From the NCBI GenBank assembly GCA_021296165.1, contig JAGWAW010000048.1, forward strand, positions 1 through 8,800: a stretch of DNA of 8,800 nt, given 5' to 3'. The notes below the pieces were generated by a model. It was not told where the DNA came from, did no database searches, and was given only the letters and a program-made list of their open reading frames with translations. Every line of letters begins with the position of its first letter. The stretch's first letter is position 1. Shown piece after piece: positions 1-6,035 of the stretch. This stretch comes from Nitrosopumilaceae archaeon (GTDB lineage: Archaea > Thermoproteota > Nitrososphaeria > Nitrososphaerales > Nitrosopumilaceae). The position numbers and the translations under genes were made by a program.

Positions 1-45
1 CGTGGTGATGCAATCGTCGTAGAGAATGCGGACTGATGATTCCAT
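1..45 (-). CDS. Possible 5' end of a divergent gene, cut by the window edge
   Basis: An ATG on the minus strand at 45-43 opens a frame that stays open to the window edge and reads MESSVRILYDDCITT. Its third codon positions are mostly C or T, with few G. It would be divergent from the aldolase gene, with 78 bp between the two starts. I do not recognise a family from 15 residues. No clear TATA-like box lies 26-28 nt upstream. The competing reading is the last 11 codons of a plus-strand gene (RGDAIVVENAD, stop TGA at 34-36). The sequence to the left would settle which is real. Confidence 0.25.
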   Translation of the reverse strand, partial: MESSVRILYDDCITT

Positions 46-100
46 CGCAGTCTGGCGGGGAACACAGCACCCGCGTTTGCACGAGAACCGCATCCACAAA

Positions 101-108
101 GGATTAAG
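101..108 (+). promoter_or_regulatory. Weak TATA-like box before the aldolase gene
   Basis: GGATTAAG is the most AT-rich stretch upstream of the GTG at 124. Its centre is about 19 nt from the start, closer than the 26-28 nt seen for the other genes here. The adjoining CACAAAGG (95-102) would fit the distance better but is a poor box. The promoter is therefore only tentative. Confidence 0.25.
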
Positions 109-123
109 TGGGACCGCACGGGT

Positions 124-945
124 GTGCTTCGCGTGGACTGGGGACAGGAGAACCGGCTGGCCCGCATAGTGCGGCGCCCCCACAACCGCGCCCTGATGCT
201 GGCAGTAGACCACGGGTACTTTTTGGGGCCCACCGAGAGGTTGGAGGACCCCCGCAGCACCATAGCGCCGCTGCTAAAGTACTGCGACTCGCTCATGCTG
301 ACCCGGGGCGTGCTGCGCACATCGGTTCCCTCCTCGACGGGCACTCCCATGGTACTGCGCGTATCGGGGGGCACCAGCATAATAGGCGAGGACCTGTCCC
401 GGGAGGACATCACCGTAAGCATCCGGGATGCCGTCCGGCTGAACGCCACGGCCTTGGCGATGTCCATATTCGTGGGTTCAAAGTACGAGTACCAGACCAT
501 AGTCAACTTGGGCAGGCTGGTGAACGAGGCCGAGGAGTGCGGCATGCCGGTGCTGGCGGTCACCGCCGTGGGAAAGGAGATGGCACGCGATGCCCGGTAC
601 CTGTCGCTGGCGTGCAGGATGGCCGCCGAGCAAGGGGCCCACATAGTAAAGACGTACTACTGCGAGGACTTTGAGCAGGTGGTGAACTCCTGCCCTGTTC
701 CGGTTATAATAGCGGGCGGCAAGAAGATACCCGAGAGGGACGCGCTGGACCTGACGTACAAGGCGGTGCGGGCCGGCGCCGTAGGCGTAGACATGGGCCG
801 CAACATCTGGCAGTCGGACAACCCGGTGCCGATGATCCGGGCCGTCCGCAGCATAGTGCATGGCAACGCCGATGCCGGATCTGCTTGGGAGATGTACAAC
901 CGGCTTGTCTCTGAGTCCACCGGGCCCCGGTCCGAGAGCGGCTGA
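124..945 (+). CDS. DhnA/LsrF-type class I aldolase or thiolase
   Basis: A cytosolic TIM-barrel enzyme of the DeoC/LacD/DhnA superfamily, 273 residues. It matches E. coli LsrF along its length as I recall it: DWGQENRLARI near the start, MLAVDHGYFLGPT (25-37), VKTYY (175-179), PVIIAGGKKIPER (193-205) and GAVGVDMGRNIWQSDNPV towards the end. K176 of VKTYY is placed like the Schiff-base lysine of archaeal class I fructose-bisphosphate aldolases. LsrF itself is a thiolase acting on phosphorylated autoinducer-2 breakdown products, but no lsr genes are seen here. In an archaeon the substrate may instead be fructose-1,6-bisphosphate or a precursor of aromatic amino acids. The GTG start is chosen because DWG...RL aligns with LsrF just after it. 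It appears to be transcribed alone. The family is sure; the substrate is not. Confidence 0.9.
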   Translation: MLRVDWGQENRLARIVRRPHNRALMLAVDHGYFLGPTERLEDPRSTIAPLLKYCDSLMLTRGVLRTSVPSSTGTPMVLRVSGGTSIIGEDLSREDITVSIRDAVRLNATALAMSIFVGSKYEYQTIVNLGRLVNEAEECGMPVLAVTAVGKEMARDARYLSLACRMAAEQGAHIVKTYYCEDFEQVVNSCPVPVIIAGGKKIPERDALDLTYKAVRAGAVGVDMGRNIWQSDNPVPMIRAVRSIVHGNADAGSAWEMYNRLVSESTGPRSESG

Positions 946-977
946 GCGGGGCGCGGCAGACTGCATTAACAATTGGA

Positions 978-997
978 GACCCAACACGGCTTGGGCA
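978..997 (+). terminator. Small hairpin downstream of the aldolase gene
   Basis: CCCAA (980-984) and TTGGG (991-995) form a perfect 5-bp stem around the 6-nt loop CACGGC, 34 bp after the aldolase stop codon. No T-tract follows, and archaeal termination usually depends on T-tracts, so a terminator role is uncertain. It may only mark or protect the mRNA 3' end. Confidence 0.2.
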
Positions 998-1100
998 GCC
1001 CGGCGCCTCCCAAGATATCCGGCGTCCTTCCCGGCATATGCGTGCCTGGGTTTGTCGTACCGGGTGGGCTGGCCGTCAGGTCCTTGTTCCAACTATGATC

Positions 1101-1106
1101 TTTAAA
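1101..1106 (+). promoter_or_regulatory. Orphan TATA-like box in the aldolase-folD gap
   Basis: TTTAAA, within GATCTTTAAACTC, is among the best archaeal TATA-like boxes in the window, yet no recognised gene starts 25-30 nt downstream. The expected transcript start is near 1130. A 35-codon frame starts at ATG 1124 and ends with TAA 1229-1231, but its ATG lies only about 20 nt from the box, so it would not be in a leaderless transcript. Downstream sequence forms two short perfect hairpins (1144-1156 and 1169-1181). The box is palindromic and could serve either strand. It may drive a small RNA, be a distal folD promoter, or be chance. Confidence 0.35.
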
Positions 1107-1143
1107 CTCACATGACGTGCTGTATGGTCATTTGCTTGCCGGC

Positions 1144-1181
1144 CACGGCGGCCGTGACTGCCCGCGATGCCGATATACGGC
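1144..1181 (+). other. Two short inverted repeats upstream of folD
   Basis: CACGG-CGG-CCGTG (1144-1156) and GCCG-ATATA-CGGC (1169-1181) are perfect short hairpins 12 bp apart, downstream of the orphan TTTAAA box and upstream of the folD promoter. They could fold in a small RNA or leader transcript. In DNA this rich in G and C, stems of this size also arise by chance. Confidence 0.3.
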
Positions 1182-1225
1182 CGAAAGGCAGGGCAATTAC
1201 GAAACGTCGTCCCTCCGAACGCACA

Positions 1226-1233
1226 TTTTAATT
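1226..1233 (+). promoter_or_regulatory. folD TATA box
   Basis: TTTTAATT is centred about 27 nt before the ATG at 1257, the spacing expected when an archaeal transcript begins at or next to the start codon. It supports ATG 1257 over the in-frame ATG at 1272 and would drive the overlapping folD and cyclo-ligase genes together. Confidence 0.7.
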
Positions 1234-1256
1234 GCCAACGGTGGTGACATCAAAGG

Positions 1257-2105
1257 ATGACAGGCGCGCGTATGGACGGCCTGGTGGTGGCAGAGAGGGT
1301 AAAGACCGAGGCCGCCGAGGCCGCCCGGCGACTCCGGGGGAAGGGCATCGTGCCGTGCCTGGCCACCGTACTGGTGGGCGAGGACCCCGCCTCGGCGGTA
1401 TACGTCCGGAACAAGCACCGGGCATGCGCCGCGGCTGGCGTAGACACGCAGGATCACACCATGGGGATAGGTATATCCCAGCCGGAGCTGGACTCGCTCA
1501 TAGAGCGGCTCAACGCAGACGGTGCCGTACACGGCATACTGGTGCAGCTCCCACTGCCCAGGCACTTGGACGAGTTTGGCACCATATCCCGCATATCATC
1601 GGCCAAGGATGTGGACGGGCTGACCCCGGAGAGCGCCGGCCTGCTGGCGGCCGGCCGCGCCCGGCTGGTGGCGTGTACGCCGTTGGGCATAATGCGCATG
1701 ATGGACCACTACAACATAGGGCTGGAAGGAAAGCACGTCGTAATAATAAACCGGAGCAGGCTGGTGGGCAAGCCGCTGTACCACCTGATGCTCCAGCGGA
1801 ATGCCACGGTGACCACATGCCACTCGCGCACCGCCAATCTGGAGGACATATGCCGCTCTGCTGACATCATAGTGACCGGGGTGGGCAACGGCTCATTCGA
1901 GCTGACCTCTGGGATGGTGAAGCCGGGCGCCGTGGTGGTGGACGTCGCCATAAACCGCGTTGACGGCAAGCTGCGGGGCGATGCCGACTATGCCAAAGTG
2001 CTGGAGGTGGCCTCGTATGTCACGCCGGTCCCGGGGGGCGTGGGGCCCATGACAGTGGCCATGCTGCTGCACAATACGCTGGCGGCGGCCGGCCATGGGT
2101 CGTGA
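1257..2105 (+). CDS. folD: Methylenetetrahydrofolate dehydrogenase / methenyltetrahydrofolate cyclohydrolase
   Basis: A cytosolic bifunctional enzyme that oxidises 5,10-methylene-THF to 5,10-methenyl-THF with NAD(P)+ and hydrolyses it to 10-formyl-THF. Its 282 residues are the usual family length. Family landmarks are in order: the catalytic-domain YVRNK segment (Y49 and K53, matching Tyr50 and Lys54 of the E. coli enzyme), GILVQLPLP (93-101, with Q97), KDVDG (117-121), CTPLG (140-144), the Rossmann-type NRSRLVGKP segment (165-173), TCHSRT, and TPVPGGVGPMT near the C terminus. Most homologues have GRS where this one has NRS (165-167), at the dinucleotide phosphate-binding site. The ATG at 1257 is preferred because the TATA box is placed for it. 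The 3' end overlaps the cyclo-ligase gene by 11 bp, so the two are almost certainly co-transcribed. Confidence 0.96.
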   Translation: MTGARMDGLVVAERVKTEAAEAARRLRGKGIVPCLATVLVGEDPASAVYVRNKHRACAAAGVDTQDHTMGIGISQPELDSLIERLNADGAVHGILVQLPLPRHLDEFGTISRISSAKDVDGLTPESAGLLAAGRARLVACTPLGIMRMMDHYNIGLEGKHVVIINRSRLVGKPLYHLMLQRNATVTTCHSRTANLEDICRSADIIVTGVGNGSFELTSGMVKPGAVVVDVAINRVDGKLRGDADYAKVLEVASYVTPVPGGVGPMTVAMLLHNTLAAAGHGS

Positions 2106-2676
2106 TCCCGACCGCGACGCACTGCGGCGCGTACTGTTGGCCCGACGTGACAACACCTCCGCCGAGATGCTGGATCTGACCAGCGAGAGGGTGCGCCGCC
2201 GGCTGCGCCGCTGGCCCCCGTTGCATGAGGCCGGGTCGATGGGTGTGTACCACTCCATAGGCAGCGAGATCCGCACCGGCGGTATCATGCAGGATATACT
2301 GGATTCGGGTAAGACGCTCTTGCTACCTGCCGTGCTTGACGGATCCAACGGCTCCGGGGACGCATACGGCTCCATGGAATTTCGTGTGGTGCGGGACGAG
2401 CGGGACCTGGCGCCGGGCCCGTACGGCATCCGGGAGCCCCGGTCCCGGTGCGCCCCAGCGGTTCCGGACGTGGTGCTGGTCCCGGCGGTGGCCGTCACGC
2501 CGAACGGCCACCGGCTGGGATACGGGCGGGGGTACTATGACGCGTACCTGAGGACGCGCCCAATCCCGTCAGTGGCCGCGGCTATGGAGAAGCAGGTGGT
2601 GAAGAAGATACCGTCCAACCCGCATGACGTGCCGGTGGACTGGGTGGTGACAGAGGGCCGCCTTTTTAGGGCCTAG
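2095..2676 (+). CDS. 5-formyltetrahydrofolate cyclo-ligase (5,10-methenyl-THF synthetase)
   Basis: Converts 5-formyl-THF to 5,10-methenyl-THF using ATP, returning a stored or inhibitory folate to the active C1 pool. The protein has 193 residues, typical for the family. Visible signatures are a basic N-terminal helix (LRRVLLARR, 10-18), SEIRTGGI (57-64), GKTLLLPAV (72-80), YGIREP (110-115) and the nucleotide/folate-binding GHRLGYGRGYYD (138-149). The usual AFD before that loop is AVT here (133-135), a modest change. Its ATG lies inside the end of folD, giving an 11-bp overlap and probable translational coupling. Its product is a substrate of FolD, so the pair makes metabolic sense. Its TAG stop lies in a CTAG that also supplies the purD stop on the other strand. 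Confidence 0.93.
   Translation: MGRDPDRDALRRVLLARRDNTSAEMLDLTSERVRRRLRRWPPLHEAGSMGVYHSIGSEIRTGGIMQDILDSGKTLLLPAVLDGSNGSGDAYGSMEFRVVRDERDLAPGPYGIREPRSRCAPAVPDVVLVPAVAVTPNGHRLGYGRGYYDAYLRTRPIPSVAAAMEKQVVKKIPSNPHDVPVDWVVTEGRLFRA
2661..2670 (+). terminator. T-tract at the end of the folD-cyclo-ligase unit
   Basis: CCTTTTTAGG lies in the last codons of the cyclo-ligase gene and contains five T in a row, rare in this G+C-rich window. Archaeal RNA polymerase can terminate at T-runs, so this may end the plus-strand transcript where it meets purD. Its position inside the coding frame weakens the case. Confidence 0.3.
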
Positions 2677-3923
2677 AGGGCCTTGGCGGCTATGTCACGC
2701 CGGCAGTACTTGCCGCTCCATCCTATGCCGTCGGCGGCACGGTACGCCCTCTCGACGGCTTGGCGCAAAGTCCCGCCCAGGGATGTGACGCCCAGCACCC
2801 GGCCGCCGCTGGAGAGCAGCTGGCCGTCCCGGCGGGCCGTCCCGGCGTGGAAGACGGTGGTGTGCTCGTCGGTGTGGGGTATGGATATGGGCTGCCCCTT
2901 GGGATATGCTCCGGGGTACCCGCGGGCGGCGAGCACCACGCACACGGCGTGCTCCGGCCTCCACCGGGGGGGTGGCATGCTGGCCAGCTTGCCGGAGGCC
3001 GCCGCCGCCGCATACTCGTACAGGTCAAAGTCCATGCGCATCACTATGGGCTGGCACTCGGGGTCGCCCATCCGCACGTTGTACTCCAGCACGTAGGGGG
3101 TGCCGTCCTGTATCATTATGCCCGCGTACAGGAAGCCGGTTAGGGGGCACCTCTCTTCTTTCATGCCCGACAGGGTGCGGTCGATTATCTCGCTTTGTAT
3201 CGTGTCGGCCATGTCCGCGTCCACGTGGGGGGCGGGGGAATAGGCCCCCATCCCGCCGGTGTTGGGGCCCTCGTCGTTGTCGTATATGCGCTTGTGGTCT
3301 TGGCTGGTGGCCATGGGCGCCGCCACGCGCCCGTCGCACATGGCTATGTACGAGGACTCCACGCCGGACAGGCGTTCCTCTATTACTATGCGCCTGCCGG
3401 CCCCGCCGAACCTTTCCTGCTCCATGATGGACCGTATGGCGTCCTTGGCCTCCTGCACGCTACCGCACACCACGACGCCCTTTCCGGCGGCCAGGCCGTC
3501 GGCCTTGATCACCACGTCGTAATCCACCGAGTCTACGTACTCGGCGGCCTTGGAGGCATCATCAAAGACTGCCGAGCGGGCGGTCCTAATGCGGTGCCGT
3601 CCCATGAACCCCTTGGCCCAGGCCTTGCTGGACTCCAGTCGGGCCGCCGCCTGGGTGGGGCCAAATATGTCCAGCCCCCTTTCTGTAAACGCATCCACGA
3701 TGCCGGCGGCCAGCGGCGCCTCGGGGCCCACAATGGTGAAGCAGCCGCGCTCGGCGGCAAAGTCGGCCAGTCTGCCGATGTCTTCGGGCTGTATGGGTAT
3801 GTTGTCGGGCGTGCCGCCGTTGCCCGGCGCCGTGTACACCGTATCCACCATATCGCTCTGCGACACCCTCCAGGCCAGCGCGTGCTCCCGGCCGCCGGAT
3901 CCCACCACCAGCACGTTTGTCAT
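2673..3923 (-). CDS. purD: Phosphoribosylamine-glycine ligase (GAR synthetase)
   Basis: Catalyses the second step of de novo purine synthesis, joining glycine to 5-phosphoribosylamine with ATP. A cytosolic ATP-grasp enzyme of 416 residues, close to the usual 420-430. It shows the N-terminal GSGGREHAL (8-16), VGPEAPL (65-71), the ATP-binding KADGLAAGKG (140-149), DHKRIYDNDEGPNTGGMGAYSP split around 209-230, and the metal/ATP site LEYNVRMGDPECQ (279-291, usually LEFNxRFGDPETQ). In the EExLxGEExS motif, the first Glu of GEE is Val here (GVESS, 187-191). The C-terminal domain (about 325-416) is complete. A TATA-like box 28 nt upstream supports the ATG at 3923-3921. It faces the folate genes, whose 10-formyl-THF product is used later in the same pathway. 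Confidence 0.96.
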   Translation of the reverse strand: MTNVLVVGSGGREHALAWRVSQSDMVDTVYTAPGNGGTPDNIPIQPEDIGRLADFAAERGCFTIVGPEAPLAAGIVDAFTERGLDIFGPTQAAARLESSKAWAKGFMGRHRIRTARSAVFDDASKAAEYVDSVDYDVVIKADGLAAGKGVVVCGSVQEAKDAIRSIMEQERFGGAGRRIVIEERLSGVESSYIAMCDGRVAAPMATSQDHKRIYDNDEGPNTGGMGAYSPAPHVDADMADTIQSEIIDRTLSGMKEERCPLTGFLYAGIMIQDGTPYVLEYNVRMGDPECQPIVMRMDFDLYEYAAAAASGKLASMPPPRWRPEHAVCVVLAARGYPGAYPKGQPISIPHTDEHTTVFHAGTARRDGQLLSSGGRVLGVTSLGGTLRQAVERAYRAADGIGWSGKYCRRDIAAKAL

Positions 3924-3947
3924 CGGCGCGGCGCGGCGGGACGGTTC

Positions 3948-3954
3948 GTATATG
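3948..3954 (-). promoter_or_regulatory. purD TATA box
   Basis: On the minus strand this reads CATATAC, centred 28 nt before the purD ATG, in an otherwise G+C-rich stretch. The spacing fits a leaderless or nearly leaderless transcript. Confidence 0.55.
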
Positions 3955-3955
3955 T

Positions 3956-4533
3956 GTGGCGGGGTGAGGGCACCGTCTCATGATCCGGGCCGTGCCGCGG
4001 CCGGCGACATTCTCATGCGGCCGTGCCTAGCACCGCCGCCGGACTGGTGCTCCCGGAGGCGCCAGCCGTACAGGATGTCAGCAGTTTGGGGCCTGCCTAT
4101 CCCGCTTATGGATGCGGTCACACGGAAGGCGTCAAATCCGGCCGCGCCCATGGCCCGGTGTCCCCGTCCCGGAATGCCCCCGCGATACCGGGCAGTATAG
4201 TCGGCTGTTTCCACTCCGGGCGGCATCGGTTCCCGTGCCGCTCTGCGGACCTCCGCGTTCCACACGCCGATACATTCTGCGGCGCGCCCCGTCTGGGGCG
4301 TACGCCCGGCGGTGCGCCCGCATGTGTTGCGGTTTTCTGTAGTCCTGCAGTCGCCGCGGGATGCCCTCCGCGAACTTGTATCGGCTAGCGAGCCCGCCTC
4401 TCAGTTCCAGCCTATTTTGAGCCCGTCCAGAATGCCCCGCCGCAGGGCGAGCGGGACCGCCGGGAGTGTTGCGCGGGCTGTCCAAGCCATTCTCGAATCC
4501 ACGTATCTCTTGTACATTCCAATACCAAACACA
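3956..4533. other. Gap of about 580 bp without a convincing gene
   Basis: Between the purD promoter and the ABM gene I see no recognisable protein, tRNA (no GTTCRANNCC-type T-loop with matching stems), repeat array or mobile element. Several open frames cross it, as expected for G+C-rich DNA. The most gene-like is on the minus strand at 3978-4265: GTG start, 95 residues, a stretch reading DAFRVTASISGIGRPQTADI, some ATA and AGG codons, ending 54 bp before purD. It has no TATA-like box at the right distance and no known motif, so I do not call it. It could be a small lineage-specific gene, a decayed gene or true spacer. Confidence 0.5.
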
Positions 4534-4539
4534 GTTATC
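4534..4539 (+). promoter_or_regulatory. Weak TATA-like box before the ABM gene
   Basis: GTTATC is the AT-richest hexamer at the right distance, about 26 nt before the ATG at 4562. It is weak on its own. Support comes from the same spacing in front of folD, purD, ilvA and the RAM gene. Confidence 0.35.
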
Positions 4540-4561
4540 CCGCGTATCACCCGTCACGCCA

Positions 4562-4846
4562 ATGGTAATAGCGATGCTGGACGTCAACATAAAGCCTGGC
4601 CGCGAAGAGGAGTTCAAGGCATGGGTTGCCGAGTCCAACGATATCATATCCAAGTTCGACGGGTTTGTCTCCCGCCGGCTGCTCCGGGGCTCCGATGGCT
4701 CCCTGCGCATGATGGTGGAGTTTGACAGCGAGGAGCAGTTTGCCGCCATGCGCAGCAGCCAGGAGCACCGGTCAGTCCACCGGCAGGCGTCCGAGTTCCG
4801 CGAGGATACCCCGGCTCCGGCCATATACCGCGTGGTCGCCGGCTGA
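4562..4846 (+). CDS. Antibiotic-biosynthesis-monooxygenase (ABM) fold protein
   Basis: A 94-residue cytosolic protein with the dimeric alpha/beta-barrel ABM fold. It opens with a hydrophobic strand (MVIAMLDVNIKPG), followed by the family-typical helix EEEFKAWVAE (15-24), FDGFVSRRLL (32-41) and a MMVEFDSEEQFAAM strand-helix (50-63). These give the usual pattern of xxxKPGxExEFxxW ... GFxxxxLLR ... xxVEFxSxExFxA. Members include heme-degrading and quinone-forming monooxygenases and many proteins of unknown role, so no substrate can be given. An ATG at 4574 is a possible alternative start. The frame is also open upstream to 4466, but that extension lacks family features. It is flanked by long non-coding stretches and seems monocistronic. 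Confidence 0.82.
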   Translation: MVIAMLDVNIKPGREEEFKAWVAESNDIISKFDGFVSRRLLRGSDGSLRMMVEFDSEEQFAAMRSSQEHRSVHRQASEFREDTPAPAIYRVVAG

Positions 4847-4863
4847 GCGGTCATACGCCAGTT

Positions 4864-4893
4864 CCTTATTTTCACCCAACACGGGACGGGTGG
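4864..4893 (+). terminator. T-rich stretch and hairpin after the ABM gene
   Basis: CCTTATTTTC (4864-4873), starting 17 bp past the stop codon, is the T-richest run in the gap. It is followed by an imperfect hairpin, CACCC (4873-4877) with GGGTG (4888-4892). A T-rich terminator for the ABM transcript is plausible. No gene or RNA was recognised in the rest of the gap to 5039. Confidence 0.3.
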
Positions 4894-5039
4894 GCCTGCA
4901 GCGCCCCGGTAGCCGGCGCCCCGGCCACGCTGCTGTGGCGTTACGTACTCTTCTGCGGCGCCCTGCCTGGACTGGCGCCCGGCCGGAACTGGACGGTGCG
5001 GACCATGCGTCACAACGGCGCCGGAGCGGCGGCCCTGAG

Positions 5040-5046
5040 TTTATAT
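5040..5046 (+). promoter_or_regulatory. TATA box of the exonuclease-like gene
   Basis: TTTATAT is a good box in a G+C-rich surround. A transcript would start about 27 nt on, near 5070. That leaves roughly a 15-nt leader before ATG 5085, unless translation begins at the in-frame TTG 5070 or GTG 5082. The leader contains a GGGCGGGG run that could act as a weak ribosome-binding site. Confidence 0.6.
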
Positions 5047-5084
5047 CGAGTCCGGGGGGCGGCGCCCCGTTGGGCGGGGTAGTG

Positions 5085-6035
5085 ATGACATCGTCTGGGA
5101 TGGCGTGCACGCACGGCGGCTCCACCATACTGCTGGACCCAAAGTCCGCGGCCGGCGATGTCAACTTTGTCTCGCATGCCCACATGGACCACCTGCCTGA
5201 CCGCGCCGGTGGGGTGGTGTTGGCCTCCGAGAGCACTAGGCAGCTGGCCGCCCTGCGGGGACGCGACTTAGGCGAGTGCGTAAGCCACGTGGACGGCCTC
5301 CGCATGTACGACTCCGGCCACATACTGGGCTCCACGGGCCTGCTGGCCGGCGACACGTTCTACACCGGCGACATATGCACCCGGGACCGGGGGTTCCTGA
5401 GGGGGGCGCGCGTCCCCAGATGCCGCACCCTGGTGACCGAGTGCACCTTCGGACTGCCCGAGTTCCGGTTTCCTCCGGTCGCCGAGGTGTGCTCCAGGGT
5501 CGACGAGCTGGTCTCCATGATGTACGCTAGGGGCGTGCCGGTAATACTGATGGGGTACGAGCTGGGAAAGGCTCAGACGCTCTCGCAGCTCTTCGCCCAC
5601 TGGGCGCCCATGTACTACCACGACTCGGTCAAGAGAATCAACGACATGCACCGCGCCGCGGGCGTACCGCTCAAGCCGGCTCCGGGCCACACCGAGGCTC
5701 AGAAGGCCGGGCTGCTGGACCGCAAGCCCTGGGTGATGATATCCCCCATGATGCCGGCCCGCTCACGTTTCGTAGCGGAGATGAGGCAGTATGGGGCCGT
5801 CACCATATCGTTCAGCGGCTGGGCCGCCTCTGGGCGCTTTCCGTACTCGCGCGGGGCAGACCACTTTATGCCGCTCAGCGACCACTGTGACTTTGACGAG
5901 CTGGTGGGTATGGTGGAGCGGTCGGGGGCAGAGCAGGTGTACACGATACACGGGTTCGTCTCCGAGTTCGCCGAGCACCTGCGGGGTCTGGGCATCAGCG
6001 CCCGGCCCTTGGAGCCTGCAGGCCCGGCTGGGTGA
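5085..6035 (+). CDS. Metallo-beta-lactamase/beta-CASP exonuclease-like protein
   Basis: A predicted zinc-dependent nuclease of 316 residues. The metal ligands are in order: HAHMDH (31-36), H79 in DSGHILGST, D96 in YTGDI, and the late SDH (H267) and IHG (H289) histidines. E119 in TECTFGLPEF (118-127) and GYELGKAQ (157-164) mark the beta-CASP part. The TFGLP, GxxLGKAQ and ISFSGW...LSDHCDFDEL combination resembles the bacterial DNA-ligase-associated exonuclease family more than the longer archaeal CPSF-type RNases, and there is no KH domain. Its target, DNA or RNA, cannot be read from the sequence, and no ligase gene lies nearby. The open frame extends back to 4722, but that part lacks family features and antedates the promoter, so ATG 5085 is chosen. 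Its last 41 bp overlap the convergent zinc-protein gene. Confidence 0.88.
   Translation: MTSSGMACTHGGSTILLDPKSAAGDVNFVSHAHMDHLPDRAGGVVLASESTRQLAALRGRDLGECVSHVDGLRMYDSGHILGSTGLLAGDTFYTGDICTRDRGFLRGARVPRCRTLVTECTFGLPEFRFPPVAEVCSRVDELVSMMYARGVPVILMGYELGKAQTLSQLFAHWAPMYYHDSVKRINDMHRAAGVPLKPAPGHTEAQKAGLLDRKPWVMISPMMPARSRFVAEMRQYGAVTISFSGWAASGRFPYSRGADHFMPLSDHCDFDELVGMVERSGAEQVYTIHGFVSEFAEHLRGLGISARPLEPAGPAG

Noticed and set aside
3195..3983. 262-residue plus-strand frame across purD and its promoter
   Set aside because: It is a His/Gly/Val-rich shadow of purD with no recognisable domain or promoter.
4486..4500. Possible tRNA T-loop (TCTCGAATCC)
   Set aside because: One base off the consensus, with no complementary T-stem, acceptor stem or anticodon arm around it.
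4132..5013. 293-residue minus-strand frame across the ABM gene and its flanks
   Set aside because: It is antisense to the well-supported ABM gene, low in motif content and without a promoter at the right spacing.
4722..5084. N-terminal extension of the exonuclease-like frame
   Set aside because: It overlaps the ABM gene in another frame, lies upstream of the TATA box at 5040 and has no family similarity.
5082..5088. C-box-like GTGATGA, suggesting a C/D box RNA
   Set aside because: It overlaps the start codon of the exonuclease-like gene, and no CTGA D box lies within the usual distance.
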